Assembly (NCBI RefSeq): GCF_026230105.1
Contig: NC_079478.1
Location: forward strand, 32,999,653 to 33,063,652
DNA length: 64,000 bases
Source: Diorhabda sublineata
Taxonomy: Eukaryota; Arthropoda; Insecta; Coleoptera; Chrysomelidae
Direction: 5' to 3'
Shown: in pieces, positions 45,801 through 57,360 of the stretch
How positions within the stretch are numbered: position 1 is the stretch's first letter
Layout: the number at the start of each line of letters is the position of its first letter
The notes under the pieces: generated by a model
What the model saw: the letters and a program-made list of their open reading frames with translations, nothing else
What the model was told of the DNA's origin: nothing
Databases searched by the model: none
Translations under genes and position numbers: made by a program

Positions 45801-47354
45801 TGTCCAAAAGTTATAGTTTTTCCAATATCAATTGCAGATTATAAAAACCCTTGTCGACAATCTTTATTGATCTACCATAGGCGCAGATACTTCATTTTAT
45901 GAATTTATTATTTTTATAAATACTTGCTGTGTTTGTATATCTAAATCTTCATTTTAAATTCACAACTGTCTTTATTTTCACTACATTTAAATACATTTAT
46001 GAATTAAATAATTCTCACCAAGCCACACCACTGTTTATCGCAGACTGTTTAGCAGGAGTATTTCAAAGATATTGTGTACATACGGCTTCGGCCAATAGAA
46101 AAGCGTTTATGATTACGATTCGATGTTTTCATTGGTAAAAAGTGCTGATGATAAGTCCACGTGGACTGACGGTTTGTTAGATGTTTACCGAATGTTATAC
46201 GGGGTGTAAACATTATTTTTAATTTCTTAATTTGGTATGAGTGCCGTGCGTATTAATGAAATATTGACTGTTCCTCGCTTAACTGTCTTCTGTAATTAAT
46301 ATTGGAAGAACATACATTTTTTCTTTCTAAATCTACATGAGGATTGATTTCATTATTAATATTCTAGAAGTGAATTTAAATCTGTATTAAATGTAACAAA
46401 AAATACCAAGTAATAGTTTTTATTTAATTCATAAAACTTAAATAATTTAAATTTTCGTATTACTGGGAGAAAATCGGGACGTTTCTTTAACCGACGTGAC
46501 AACCCCAAAAGCCTAAAATGACGGGACTGTCTTGTTCAAAACGGGACGTATGGCCAGAATGGTAGTTGAGTATTCTTAAATTTTCGAGCAATTTTCTTCA
46601 TTTTTTGTTTCATAACAAACACATCAAAAAAATAATTATCGAAATCAGTCCAGGTGTTCACACCTGATGGCGTGACAAAGGGAAATAGTAATTCATTTCA
46701 CATACGTAGATATAAATTAAGACAAACTCTATTTTTCCTATGAGAATAATTTACTTTCATAGGATATTCATAACTCGAAAAGAATAATTAAATATAATAT
46801 TGTTATCATTGAAAAATATGTTATCTATGTTCGTTTTTTTTGTAAAAGAAAAAAATTAAAGACTTGATACTCATTGTGAAAAACAAACAGATTAGGTAGC
46901 ATTTGTATTGATAAGATATTGATTATTGTTTGAAACAAAGAAATATTTCCTCGAATTTTCACATTACTTTATCTTGGATTAAATTTGAACACGTAAAAAA
47001 ATCAACATTGCTAAAGATGGTTGAGGCAATAAAATTTTAAAATGACGAAAATTAGGTGCACGAGTCTTATCTTATCATTAGTTCAATATACAAGAAGTGT
47101 GCTGATGGTGTCATAGATTGAAAACGTTTACGAAACTGTTTATCGCAATATAAAATATTTTTCGTGTTGAGAACAACATCCACCGAACGATGATTTTTAA
47201 ATCTAATTGTATGTACGAAGGCTGCTGGTTTGAGATAGACAAATAAAAACAAATATTTATAATTGGACTAGCTAATCCGGCAAAAGTTGTTCTGCCATAT
47301 ATATCTACGAAATACCTAATTTACCATAAGTATATAGGGATGTACTTATAATCG
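45801..47354. other. AT-rich stretch without recognised gene
   Basis: No supported protein or structure. The minus-strand frame at 47067-47252 is short and unrecognised. Confidence 0.35.
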
Positions 47355-47684
47355 AAAGCGTTTTATACGGGGTTCTAGGGGTACGTTGTAGGCATTTAGG
47401 AGGTGATGAAGGAAATCATTTAAAGTGTTTTTAACCATACATGTCTTAGTGCAATGTTTGTTGGATTTTGAGATATGGTCAATTTTGTGTTTTTTTTTAA
47501 TTTTTCAATTAATTTTACTGCCGTTTGTATGAAATGAAAGGAAAACAACAAGTTTTAAGGAGTTTATTGCCCATTAATACGCATAAGGAGTCTTTGGTCA
47601 ATCAAATAAAAGCTACAATACTTTAAAAAACATACTATCAAGTTATGGTCTGAAAAATATTTCAGGTATTTTTTCGACGCACGA

Positions 47685-48709
47685 TTGGAGTTTACTCCTT
47701 AAGTTCGATAGTCTAACCAGACGCAAAAAGAGTTTATTTAACTTGATTGCCAGAATATTTTGGGCTTCCTTCATGAATTTTTTTTAATCTGTAAGCTCGC
47801 TGTCTCTCGGCTGGAGTTTTTGGAGGTTTAGATTTTTTCCTAGTCAAAAAATATAAAAAAAATTAGAAAATTTATAAATTCATAATTATAAAAATTTTAA
47901 CCGACTTTAAGAAAATTGATAAAAAAAGGTTTATAAACATTTTTTTTAAATTATTATAATTAATTTTTTATTTAAAATATAATATTATCTTAATAATTAA
48001 CAAAAACGGTTATAAAAAGATAATTATGTCACTAAATCTTTTACATACAATAATAAATAGTACATGAAAATTATTTAAATAAGCTAAAAAATAACTTTTC
48101 GAAAGAAAATTATATAAAAACATTATTATAATGAAAAATATTGTCGATTTCTCTGATAATATTATCGAATTATTGACTACAGTTGTTAATATTTAAAAAT
48201 TATTTATAAAATAAATCATAATAACGTGGAAGAATTTATAGACATAGACAAAAAAATTAATTTTTGGTTAGGTTAGAAATTTTCTATTTTATGTGGATGC
48301 GCTCGATAATTCATATTGGGTTGATTATCTAATTTTAATAAATACAAATTGCACATGCTCATACATATAATACGTGAATTATAACGTACCTTGCAACCAC
48401 GTGTTTGTTAGATGTTCCGGCAATATCATCTACACCTCTTTCTGCCATAGTTATTTGAAAATACTTTCAGGTTCACTTTAGCGGAACACAATGATAAAAA
48501 TTAAAACTTCACAATAACAATATTAATTATTGATATTTATAATAAAAACAGCAATATAAGTATGTCGACACTGACAAATTAGAAAGTTGCGCATCATAGG
48601 GTGCGCACCAAAAACGTAACGAGGTCATTCATCGATAGATTTTACTCCACATTTTTCTCATACCGGGCCTCTTATATATGCAAATCGATTCTTAAGGAGT
48701 AAACTCCAA
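47685..48709. mobile_element. Nested TIR element carrying a small spliced gene
   Basis: The 19-bp termini TTGGAGTTTACTCCTTAAG (47685-47703) and its exact complement (48691-48709) bound a 1025-bp AT-rich unit. Homology between the ends continues weakly inward. No duplication of the flanks is evident. A two-exon minus-strand frame (47734-48448) is its only coding content. Confidence 0.8.
47734..48448 (-). CDS. Small spliced basic protein, 54 aa, of the nested TIR element
   Basis: Exon 1 is 48390-48448 (MAERGVDDIAGTSNKHVVA plus two bases), ending at a strong GTACGT donor. Exon 2 is 47734-47839, opening after TTTTTTGACTAG and reading KKSKPPKTPAERQRAYRLKK then IHEGSPKYSGNQVK and a stop. The join is in frame through an Arg codon, and no stop interrupts either exon. 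The basic Pro/Arg/Lys segment could be a nuclear-localisation or DNA-contact peptide. Similar short KPxKTxAERQRxYR motifs occur, as far as I recall, in arthropod mobile-element proteins, but I cannot name a family. The intron is about 550 bp and AT-rich. The function is unknown and the splice model is inferred from sequence alone. Confidence 0.5.
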
Positions 48710-49849
48710 CAAACTAGTTTTCGTAGCTTTAATACGTTGAGCCTCAAGAAAATTTGTTAAACTTTCCCCTGGGTCCAAAATTTCTTTGTTTTTACAACAT
48801 TCCCCACTGCCAAGAGAGGTCCTATGGACAAAAAACATCAAATTTTGCACTTTTCACTCGAAATAAATATTTAATTATATTTCTTTGAAGGTACAACATA
48901 CTTGTAGCAAGAAAAAGCAACTTTTTTTTTGTTTTTTTATTCGTTTAACGATGATTTATGCTTTTATGTAAAGTGATGTGTTTTACAAAATATTATGAGT
49001 TCAAGGTAACGTGAAGGTGTCACAAATGAAAAATTTTAGTCAAATATTAATGATTAGTCATTAATATAAATGAAAAGTAAGGTTTTTTATTTTACAATGG
49101 AGTTAGAGATCATGCAAAAAACTTAAATGGTTCTAGTGTAGGGTAATGTTTCAAGTACCCAGGACGATCCAACCAAACATATTTAACTACAGTCTCTTGA
49201 ACCTTAGAAAGGTTTGAAATAAAAAACGTCGTGTGGTGCGAGGAATCAATCTGGGCTAAGGGAAGTTCTGTTGCGGTCTTATGGATCACACCGGAGGTCA
49301 AAGTGTTAAAACAAGAAAAATACAAATGCTATTTTTATTCAAAATACTTTAAAAACATCAAAGTACTTTTATCTTTACAAAAAGACAAAAATAATTGGCC
49401 GAAGTTAGCACAAACATAAAATTTACACATTGCAAGTGGAATCAATCAAAACTAACGTGAAACTTTTGAAAATAAATTTCTTTGGTGTTCAAAATGACCT
49501 CCTTGATTACGAATACTCGAGTTCTCCTTACCACTTCCGTGGTTGTAGTGCGTAAACGCATCTTTTTGTCGTAGCGCATTGCGCATTAATGGGCAATAAA
49601 CTACTTAAAACTTGTTGTTTCAGTTTTATTTCATATAAACGGCAGTAAAGCACCCATAAAATAAAAAAACACAAAATTGACCATATCTCAAAATCCAACA
49701 AACATTGCACAAAGACATGTCTACATCCTCCTAAGACCCTGTAGATAAGGGAAGTACGCTTTATTTAGGTTAATGAAGTATTCTTTCAAATTAAAATTCT
49801 TGATAGCTTTGTAGACATCAAAAATAATTATTCATATTTTTACTATCAA

Positions 49850-50010
49850 TCGGGCGAGAATATGCCACATATGGTTGTCCAATAACCACTTTGAAATGAG
49901 ACTAAATCTGATGTAAATGCTCGAAGAACTTGTTTGCATTGTTGGTCGATTCCTCTACGTCTGTTGATTTCGTTCATCTCGTGCCTCGTGCCCCACATGT
50001 AACCTGTAAA
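49850..50010 (-). pseudogene. Possible Helitron helicase C-terminal scrap
   Basis: The minus strand reads VVIGQPYVAYSRPIDSKNMN. This resembles the GQxYVAxSR motif VI of Pif1-like helicases that end Helitron RepHel proteins. The preceding frame is broken, and only about 25 codons are informative. Confidence 0.4.
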
Positions 50011-50850
50011 TAAATCAAATTAAAATACTTATTTGCTTATTATTTAACTTACCTTTCACAATAATACAGCACGTATATTTATTAAACACGTACACGTTTC
50101 TGTTTTGATTTAAAACTATTTGCAAAAAATGTTAAGTACAATATGTACAAGTACGATAATGGCCGTTGTTAGCGGGAGCTCAAAAAACGTGTTTATTTAC
50201 ACGAGAGTAAAAACTGTCTCTTCAGTTATTAATAAATAATTATTATACTAGAAATTAATTATAAATTTACGATTAGAGTAAAATTAAAATGAGAGCTGTA
50301 CAGAAAAATGAAAATAGGACGTACTGCTACAAAAAGGAAATTGTAAATAAGAATTTATGGTACTATAATTATTATATTCGATTGCCATCTTGCAATCCTA
50401 TTGCGGATTTGTGGATAAAATAAAAAAAATAAAAAAGTCACGATGGAAAAATAGAGGTTGATCGCAGAGGGTTGAAAATTTAGGGTTGTATGTATTTGTT
50501 AATGCGGTATCATGAAAAAATGAAAACGAAAACTTTTATTTAAAAAATAAGAACAAAAAATTTAGGTGTGGACTACTCTTAACATTTAGGGGGATGAAAA
50601 ATAAGATAATACGATGCGGTACAGCTTGTACGGGATGGAAACCACTTCCCACATGTTGGGATTTGTAGAACTTTGTCTTACGCATCCCGATTACCGATCT
50701 GAAGAAGTTTAAAAATTATTATTGATTTAATTATTGAAATTGTAAGGAAATAACGTATGTTGTAATAGTTTTGTAGATTATAATAATACAAATTAAAAAT
50801 GGCTTTGTAAACAAAAAAAATTGACATTTTTGGGGAGATCGCTACGCCGC
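50011..50850. other. AT-rich stretch without recognised gene
   Basis: Nothing supported. A CGGGATG ... CATCCCG pair lies within 50632-50692. Confidence 0.35.
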
Positions 50851-51090
50851 TTAACCCTTAAACGGGCATGGCATCATATATGATACCATCTGTTGAATAA
50901 TTTTTTTAAAAATCGGCGGAAAATCTTAGGACCTGATTCTTTCTCTCAGGGCATGGAAATTTCATTGTGAATGTGGTGGTCACACTGTTTTACGTCCAAC
51001 CCAAGTTATATTGTGCAGACTCGATAATACGAATCAATAAAAACCAAGGCGATTCGGATTAACAAATAATTCGGATTACCGAAGCAGTTG
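50851..51090. mobile_element. Possible piggyBac and pogo/Tigger terminal sequences
   Basis: TTAA at 50851-50854 is followed by CCCTTAAACGGGCATGGCAT, which has the look of a piggyBac end (TTAA target plus CCC start). At 51003-51085 CAGACTCGATAATACGAATC and TTCGGATTAACAAATAATTC recall the ends of pogo/Tigger-type elements. Neither has a visible partner end, so both calls are tentative. Confidence 0.3.
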
Positions 51091-51349
51091 CTTTTTATCA
51101 AAAATTGATTTAAATTTGCAAAATATGTCAAAAGTCTTCACGTCAAATTGATGATGTGTTTAGACTGCTCAAAAAAATAAAATTCCTATTTAGATTGTAT
51201 GTAAATTTTTAAGAACCAGTTGTACAAAAAAAAGCACTAAAATTTTACGAGAACATATTGAAAAATTCTTAGCCTACTATAGAACCAAACAAAATTTCAA
51301 TATCAAAATATTCTATTACTCAACATATTCTCCTCTTAATTGGATACAT

Positions 51350-52228
51350 TTATATCCTCGTTGGTCGATGATAGTCGGATGGAGCCAAATCTGGTGAATA
51401 AGGGTGGTGTTCTAGGAATTCAAACCCTAAATCACGAATTTTTTGCATGGCAACATGAGATTTGTGTGCAGAGGCGTTGTCCTGCAAGATCAAAGCACCT
51501 TTGGATAGCTTTCCGCGTCTTTTCTCTTTATTTTTTTCCCGTACAGTGGTCAGTAGTGTCGAATAGTAATCTCCAGTTATTGTTCTACCCTTATCCAAAA
51601 AATCAATCATGATTACTCCATGGGAATTCCAAGAAACTGAAGCAAGAACTTTTCCAGCAGATTTTTGGACACGAAACTTCTTAGGTCTTGGAGAACCAGA
51701 GTGTCGCCATTCCATCGATTGCTGCTTTGTTTCTGAGTGGTAGAAATGTACCCAAGTCTTCTCCATAGTAACAATTCGGTTTAAGAAGTGTACATCGTTT
51801 TTAAATCGAGCACAGATCGAACGCGATGCTTCTACCCTTGCACGCTTTTGGTCAACATTCCAACATTTGGGGATCCATTTTGCAGCAATTTTTCTCATGT
51901 CCAAATTGACATGAACGCGTTCGTATGAAATATTCAGTGCTTCAGATCAGATCCGTTTTAGCCCAATTCGACGGTTTGATAAAATCATGTCATGAACTGC
52001 ATCGATATTTTCGGGGACTGACACAGTTCGGTCATCATCTTCAATGGAAAATTTACCTCTTTTGAAGCTTGCAGTTCAATTTTTCACGGCCGCATACGAA
52101 GGACATTGATCACCAAGGGTATTAAGCATATTTTCGTAAATCTGCTTGCCTTTTAACCCTTTTAAATACAGGTACTTGATGATGGCACGATAATCCAATT
52201 TTTCGATTTCCTCAATTTCGGTGGACAT
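51350..52228 (-). pseudogene. mariner transposase, family B, nearly full length
   Basis: The frame starts at 52228 (MSTEIEEIEKLDYRAIIKYL). It continues through the HTH region, with stop codons near 52090 and 51950, then is open over 184 codons. Landmarks are WIPKCWNVDQKRARVEASR, HFLNRIVTMEKTWVHFYHSE, SAGKVLASVSWNSHGVIMID, KGALILQDNASAHKSHVAMQ and PYSPDLAPSDYH. In DD34D mariners the first catalytic position is the Asp of (M/I)DETW; here it reads MEKTW, so the Asp is replaced. The QDN and SPD Asp residues survive. The C-terminus is cut off at 51372 and the following DNA is unrelated. Confidence 0.9.
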
Positions 52229-52269
52229 TTTTTTTTTTAATTTATTCCGTAACTCTGGTTTACTTTTTT

Positions 52270-54084
52270 GACGTCAAACTTTACACTTACACTTCTAGTA
52301 AGTTATTGTTCGTTGCTATGGTACCGCAATATTTTGTTTATGCATGGAACTGGTCTAGGCTAACTAGATATCAATATATTCTCGTATTGCACAAATCTGT
52401 TGTCCTGGATAACTTTGCTAATATTTTAAAGTGCTCATATTGAGAATATATCTATGAAAGTAGTAAATATGCTCTATATTTTTATGCTTTTCATATTTTT
52501 ATCGGCTTAATAGTATTAAAATTAATTTTTCCAGTCATAATATCTCAAACTAAAGTCTAGTACTTTTTTGCTTCGTATATTAAATTGTTGTTTGATACTT
52601 AACAGCGACATTCAAATTTTGCGTATCATACCGGCGCTCAAGATGACACCTGTTCACGTATGGCACTGTTATAGGTGCAAAATAGAAATTTATTTTATAT
52701 ATTATTGTCTATCAATTCTATTATCGGTATACATCGAAAAACACGCCGAAAAATAAACGTTTTGAAATGAAAGTCTCTTATAATCCGGTTTGATCTGGGC
52801 CTGACACACGGTATAAAATATTAAAGTAGAAGGGCTCCTAGTTCCCAGATCCAGCCTTTAACATATCACAGAAAATGACAAGAAAGACAGACGAACGTCG
52901 AGTTGGCCGAATGATTCCAAGAATGAGAGTTTCTGTTGGATGTGCTCAGGAAATATTACAAAGAATACCGAAATAGCGATCAATACAAGAAAAAAGTGTT
53001 ATGTAGTTATATCTTGTTTTTATTGTATTTATATATATTTTAGAAACAAAGTATATAGAGATAGTTTTCAACATTATTAATAATACGAAAAGAATATTCC
53101 GAAAATGCAATTTTTATATACCAAACTACACCTTTTGGACTGAATCTAGAAATGTGGCAACACGTTATATAAAAGGTAGAGGAATTTTCATCAATCTACT
53201 TTCCAATACTATTAATTCTAATAACTACAACTGGGAAAGTTTTCAATCTGATTAAAATTGAGCTGATTGATCAAAGAATGGAAAAGATATACTGAGCTTT
53301 GAGCTAACTGGTGAGCTAGTCGTCTGGATCTTGTAATTATAGGGGATCTATTAGCGGGTTTTGGGTTTTTGACGCGCGTCAAAACCCTAACTCTTGTTTT
53401 CTAGTAGTTTTAATGTATCTTTCATTTGTTTGAAGTTATTTATAATAAAAGACAATATTTAAAAAAATAAAAAATGCTTTTTCAATTTTTTTCAGAATAA
53501 ATCTCTCTAATCCATTTGAACTTTTTGATCCTATTATTTGTATACAAATAAAGTGATTTGAAAATTTGAAACGTTTTATTTCAATTCTGGTGGCAATATC
53601 AAGGAATGTTTTTAAATGAAATGGAGGGATTCTATCTTATTTTCGTCATAACTCCCTTATTTTACGTACTACAAAGTATTATAAAGTCTCTTTTGAATGT
53701 TGTTTTAAAGTTTTTTAAAAAAGCTTCAATACATTATTTTCGTAAAATTGACCGTTTTCCACTTATTCAATTTTAAATTTTTCAAAATACTCGGTTCACT
53801 AAATAAGTTCCACCTTTAATAAATCATAACTCCGTTTGTATTAGGTCTATAACCAAAAAAAAACATTCTTTTTATTTTTCAAAAGCTACATTCAACCTCA
53901 TCACAGTTTTTTTCATAAATTCTAAAGTTATTTGTGAAAAAATGGTTTTGTACCAAAAATTCAAAGTTTCAATCACGACTAAGTTAAAAAGTGTATTAAT
54001 TTTACGAAAAAACTCCAAAGAATAATTTGGACTTCTATGGTTAGTTTCGAATAAAATTTCAACCCTTAGTGGGGGTGGTACTTA
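52270..54084. other. No recognised gene; contains a 25-bp near-perfect palindrome
   Basis: Positions 53363-53387 form a near-perfect palindrome centred on GACGCGCGTC, in otherwise AT-rich DNA. The frame at 52875-52975 (TRKTDERRVGRMIPRMRVSV) recalls the N-terminal HTH of a Tc1-like transposase but is too short to assign. Confidence 0.4.
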
Positions 54085-54310
54085 GCCCCAGAGTCAAAAA
54101 ACATGGAACGAGACAACAGATGTAGTCAGATGGGTACGGAGAAGAAAGGGGGAGGATCGACTGGCAAAACAAGCATTCGAGGAGAAGCCAACCACCAGAA
54201 GATCAGCAAGCAGATCTCCAAAGAGATGAGCCGAATCATGGACATCGACATTCCAAGATCGCGGGATTGGAGAAATTGGAGAATTATGAATAAAAATATA
54301 AAATTATTTT
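54085..54310 (+). pseudogene. Non-LTR retrotransposon ORF2 tail
   Basis: The plus strand reads DVVRWVRRRKGEDRLAKQAF then EEKPTTRRSASRSPKR, a stop, and SWTSTFQDR. It corresponds to the ...RWxxxxxDxRLAKxAxEEKPTTRRxxGRPPxRWxxSW tail of R1/RTE-like elements. The same family is at 57010-57360 on the other strand. Confidence 0.65.
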
Positions 54311-54415
54311 TTTTTTGGTTATTACTTAATTACAAAGTACATAATAATAATTGATGTACTAATACTTATCAAGAAAATTGGTGGTATTCACTTTATTAGC
54401 AACAGTCAGAGAAAT

Positions 54416-55430
54416 GTACAAGGATGGGCCTAGAAGTACCTGCCTTGACCTAGAGATCGCGGTAGTTGCTTGAAAATACGACTGTATTAGAAAGTACACA
54501 ATCTATACAGTATATTTTCCAAGTTTGTAGACACTACGTGACTTGTGAAGACCAGCTTCGCAGTGGCCGACCAAATGAGGTGACGACTCCAGAAATGTTG
54601 AAGAAAGTTCACTAAGGGTTCTGGATGATGAGCGAGCGCGAGCTAACAGACATAGTAGGCATTTCAAAAAGTGCATTACATCGCATATTAACTGAAAATT
54701 TAGACATGAGAAGCTGCGCGCGAGATGGACGCCCCGTTTGTTTACAAGCATCTTGAGGATGTTTCCATCGAGTCTTTGGTAATGTTTCACATAAATGAAG
54801 CCGATTTTTTGCGGCGTTTCTTAACTATATATGATAATAAGTCTGATGGCAAGATGAATGCCGCGTTTCCGCCATTTTATAACCATGGTTGAAACGTGGG
54901 TCCATCACTTCACACTCGAAACAAAAGAAGTATCAAAACAATGGACAGAAAAGAGAAAACTGTCTCCAAAGAATGCAAAGACCGTTCCGTCTGATAGCAA
55001 GGTCATGGCGTCGGTTGTTTGTGATTCGCGTGAGATAATTTTCATTGACTATTTTGAAAAAGGAAAAAATATCAACAGCGAGTATTATGCGAAATTATTG
55101 TAACATTTGGGCGAAGAAATCAGCTAAAAACGGTCACGTATGGCTAAGAAGTGTTGTTTGACAATGCACCACCTCAAACATCCGTTACTGCAATAACCAA
55201 AATCAATGAATTAAAGTTTTAATTGCTACCTCATGCACACTATTCGCCAGATTTAGCCCACTCGGATTATTTTCTGTTTCCAGATGTGGTGAATAAAGAG
55301 GTGATGTCGACAGTGAAAGGCTATTTTGAAGAGTTGACGATTATTATTATAAAAAGGGTATCGAAATTATAGTAAAAAAAAGTATATGGAGCTAAAAGGA
55401 GATTGAGTTGAAAAATAAATATATTTTTTT
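54416..55430 (+). pseudogene. mariner element, family A copy 2
   Basis: The start resembles the other family A termini (ACAAGGATGGGCCTAGAAGTACCTG in two parts at 54417 onward). A large part of the N-terminal HTH is deleted between about 54520 and 54550. Then follow RSGRPNEVTTPEMLKK, ELTDIVGISKSALHRILTEN, the TMVETWVHHFTLETKEVSKQ block (54886-54945) with the first Asp replaced by Val, AKTVPSDSKVMASVVCDSRE, and YSPDLAHSDYFLFPDV (55240-55290). Stops and shifts abound. Confidence 0.85.
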
Positions 55431-55479
55431 CAAAATTTTTGTGTTTTCTTACAAATAGCTATTAAAAGATCAATTATAG

Positions 55480-56010
55480 AAGCTTGCCAATCTCTGGTGC
55501 TTCTCCTGTCTCATATATTTTCTCTATTACGATTTTTAGTATATCCTTTAATTCAGTTTCTACTGTTTTCACTACATCTGTCGTCAATTGGTTTATTTCT
55601 TCTCTAGTTACAGTTTTTATATTGCTAATTCTATTTCTTTGAACTTATATCATACTTTGGTCTGTTTCCTTTTAAAAGATTTGTAAAATATTGTTGCCAT
55701 CTTTCTATTATCTTAAGTTGTTTATCTTTTTTTGTGTTTTTGGTGTTTATAAGTAAACTCTTACAATTATTACTTGTTTCTCTTGCGTTTCTAATCGCTC
55801 CAAATATTTTTTTTTATTTTCCTTGTAGTCGTTTGTCCTCAAATTCTCGCTTTTTTTGTTCTTCAGCTAATCTTTCCTCTTCAACTTTTCTTTTTTGTAT
55901 TTTTCGTAAACAAATTGTGCTTTAATTGTTAGGTATTTCTTCCATTTTTGTGCTTTCTTTTTAATCGTGTCTTTTATGGTTTTATTTCTCTATTTTTGAA
56001 TAATTGTTCA
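55480..56010 (-). pseudogene. Non-LTR retrotransposon linker region before the reverse transcriptase
   Basis: Minus-strand frames are Lys/Glu-rich and read KKKAQKWKKYLTIKAQFVYE and then, after breaks, VTREEINQLTTDVVKTVETE with a tail KIYETGEAPE. The pattern (K..WK.YL...., then V..EEI......K.GKAPGPD) is the domain between endonuclease and reverse transcriptase of RTE-like elements. The plus-strand open frame 55734-55925 is its shadow. Confidence 0.65.
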
Positions 56011-57009
56011 ATGTTAGTAAAGAATTGAGTAGAGTCGGCAGACAATTCAGAAATTAAATTTTTTAGTTGACAAAAACTGTGAAAAAAGCAGCTTCCAACC
56101 AAGTGCCCCGTTTTGTAATAATAGGTTGAGGTGGGAGAGAAGTGCTCCGTAATTTTTCTTTAAATAACTGAACCTTTATTGGCACCTAAGCATGTATTAG
56201 GTTGTGGTAAAAGATTGTCAAAGCCTTTTTCATGTACAGTGCTGTAATTTATAACAATACAAAAAGGTTATTTACAAAGGTGTCTGATTTACAATCATTT
56301 ATTCTTTTTAAATAATTTTGGGGAAGGGACATAAACATTTGAAATACTTGAAGAAGAATAAGACAGTATAATTATCTGTCTGGTAATATAGAAACTGTTT
56401 TCGACATAATAGCGTCTTAGAAATCTATTTTTAATTATCGAAAGATAATTAATTAACAATCTTTACCTACATAATACACAACTAATTAAAATTTAATCAG
56501 TACTGTTTCCGGTGGATGACTGTGACTCATGGATAAAGTTCTGTGAATGTAGCAATTTTTTATTGAAAAGGGCGGACGATTGTGTCTGGAATGGAATCCA
56601 TTCTCCACCACGCCATCGCCAGCCACGCTGTTACCGTGTTACCGACCGTCATCAAGGGAGGCCCTGCCATGACACGAAAGAACTATAGAGATGGAAACGG
56701 CATTAGGAACTTGTATTATGTATAAAGCTACTGTGATTTTTTTTAAATATTTCATGATTTTCAACGACATATTTACAGCTCGTAAGTCAGCTCTGGAAAT
56801 TAAGTGCTTAGAATTTGAGATATTGTTGTTGCAAAATTAGCTATATCCTGTTTAATTTTACATCTCAAATATCGTAATCATAACAAAATTGATCTTATCC
56901 AAGCATACTACTAAAGTATAATACGCGTTATCTACCTGTATTCAATGTATCCCATCTAAACGAAAAGGTGAGAGAAAGAAGGGAGAGGTTAGAAAGGTGT
57001 ATCAACAAT
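56011..57009. other. No recognised gene; unexplained GC-richer island at 56540-56690
   Basis: The sequence at 56540-56690 (GGCGGACGATTGTGTCTGGA onward, with CCACCACGCCATCGCCAGCC) stands out from the AT-rich surroundings. It is not in a clean long frame on either strand and matches nothing I recognise. Confidence 0.35.
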
Positions 57010-57360
57010 ATCTTCTTCTTCTTCATCTTCGTACGTTAGTCCTGTGTTTGTATCAATGGTTGCCTAGCTGCAGCTGGGATGATGAAGTCTAGCTTCCATA
57101 CCATCTTGTAGGTGGTCGGGTTGTATTCGGTTTTTCTTCCTTTGCAATATTTGCCAATCATCATCTGACATTCTGTCCACGTGGTCTCTCCAGTCCCTCT
57201 GCCGATTTCTCGCCAATTTCACTACATCCTGGATGTCACATATCTCCCTTATCTCATCATTTCTTTTGTGATCAAATAATGTGTGTCCAGCTATTGAGCA
57301 ACAATATATTTTATGAAAAAATATAACATCGGCTTCGGAAGTCTCTGATGGTTGATCCAA
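57010..57360 (-). pseudogene. Non-LTR retrotransposon ORF2 tail
   Basis: The minus strand reads AGHTLFDHKRNDEIREICDI then QDVVKLARNRQRDWRDHVDR and MSDD, followed in other frames by KEEKPNTTRPPTRWYGS. This is the GxTLxDxxRNExIRExLxIxxVxxxIxxxRxxWxxHVxRMxDxR tail after the reverse transcriptase of R1/RTE-like insect elements. Confidence 0.75.

Larger units (their letters stand above)
47355..49762. mobile_element. Foldback-type element with ~250-bp inverted arms, host of a nested element
   Basis: The left arm (about 47355-47620) and right arm (about 49520-49762) are reverse complements. Shared blocks are ACATGTCTT.GTGCAATGTTTG, TTGGATTTTGAGATATGGTC, AATTTTGTGTTTTTTT, ACTGCCGTTT.TATGAAAT and CAACAAGTTTTAAG.AGTTTATTGCCCATTAAT. 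The interior contains a second TIR element (47685-48709) and a minus-strand open frame (49325-49110) ending PGYLKHYPTLEPFKFFA, which I cannot identify. No clear TSD was found. Confidence 0.8.
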
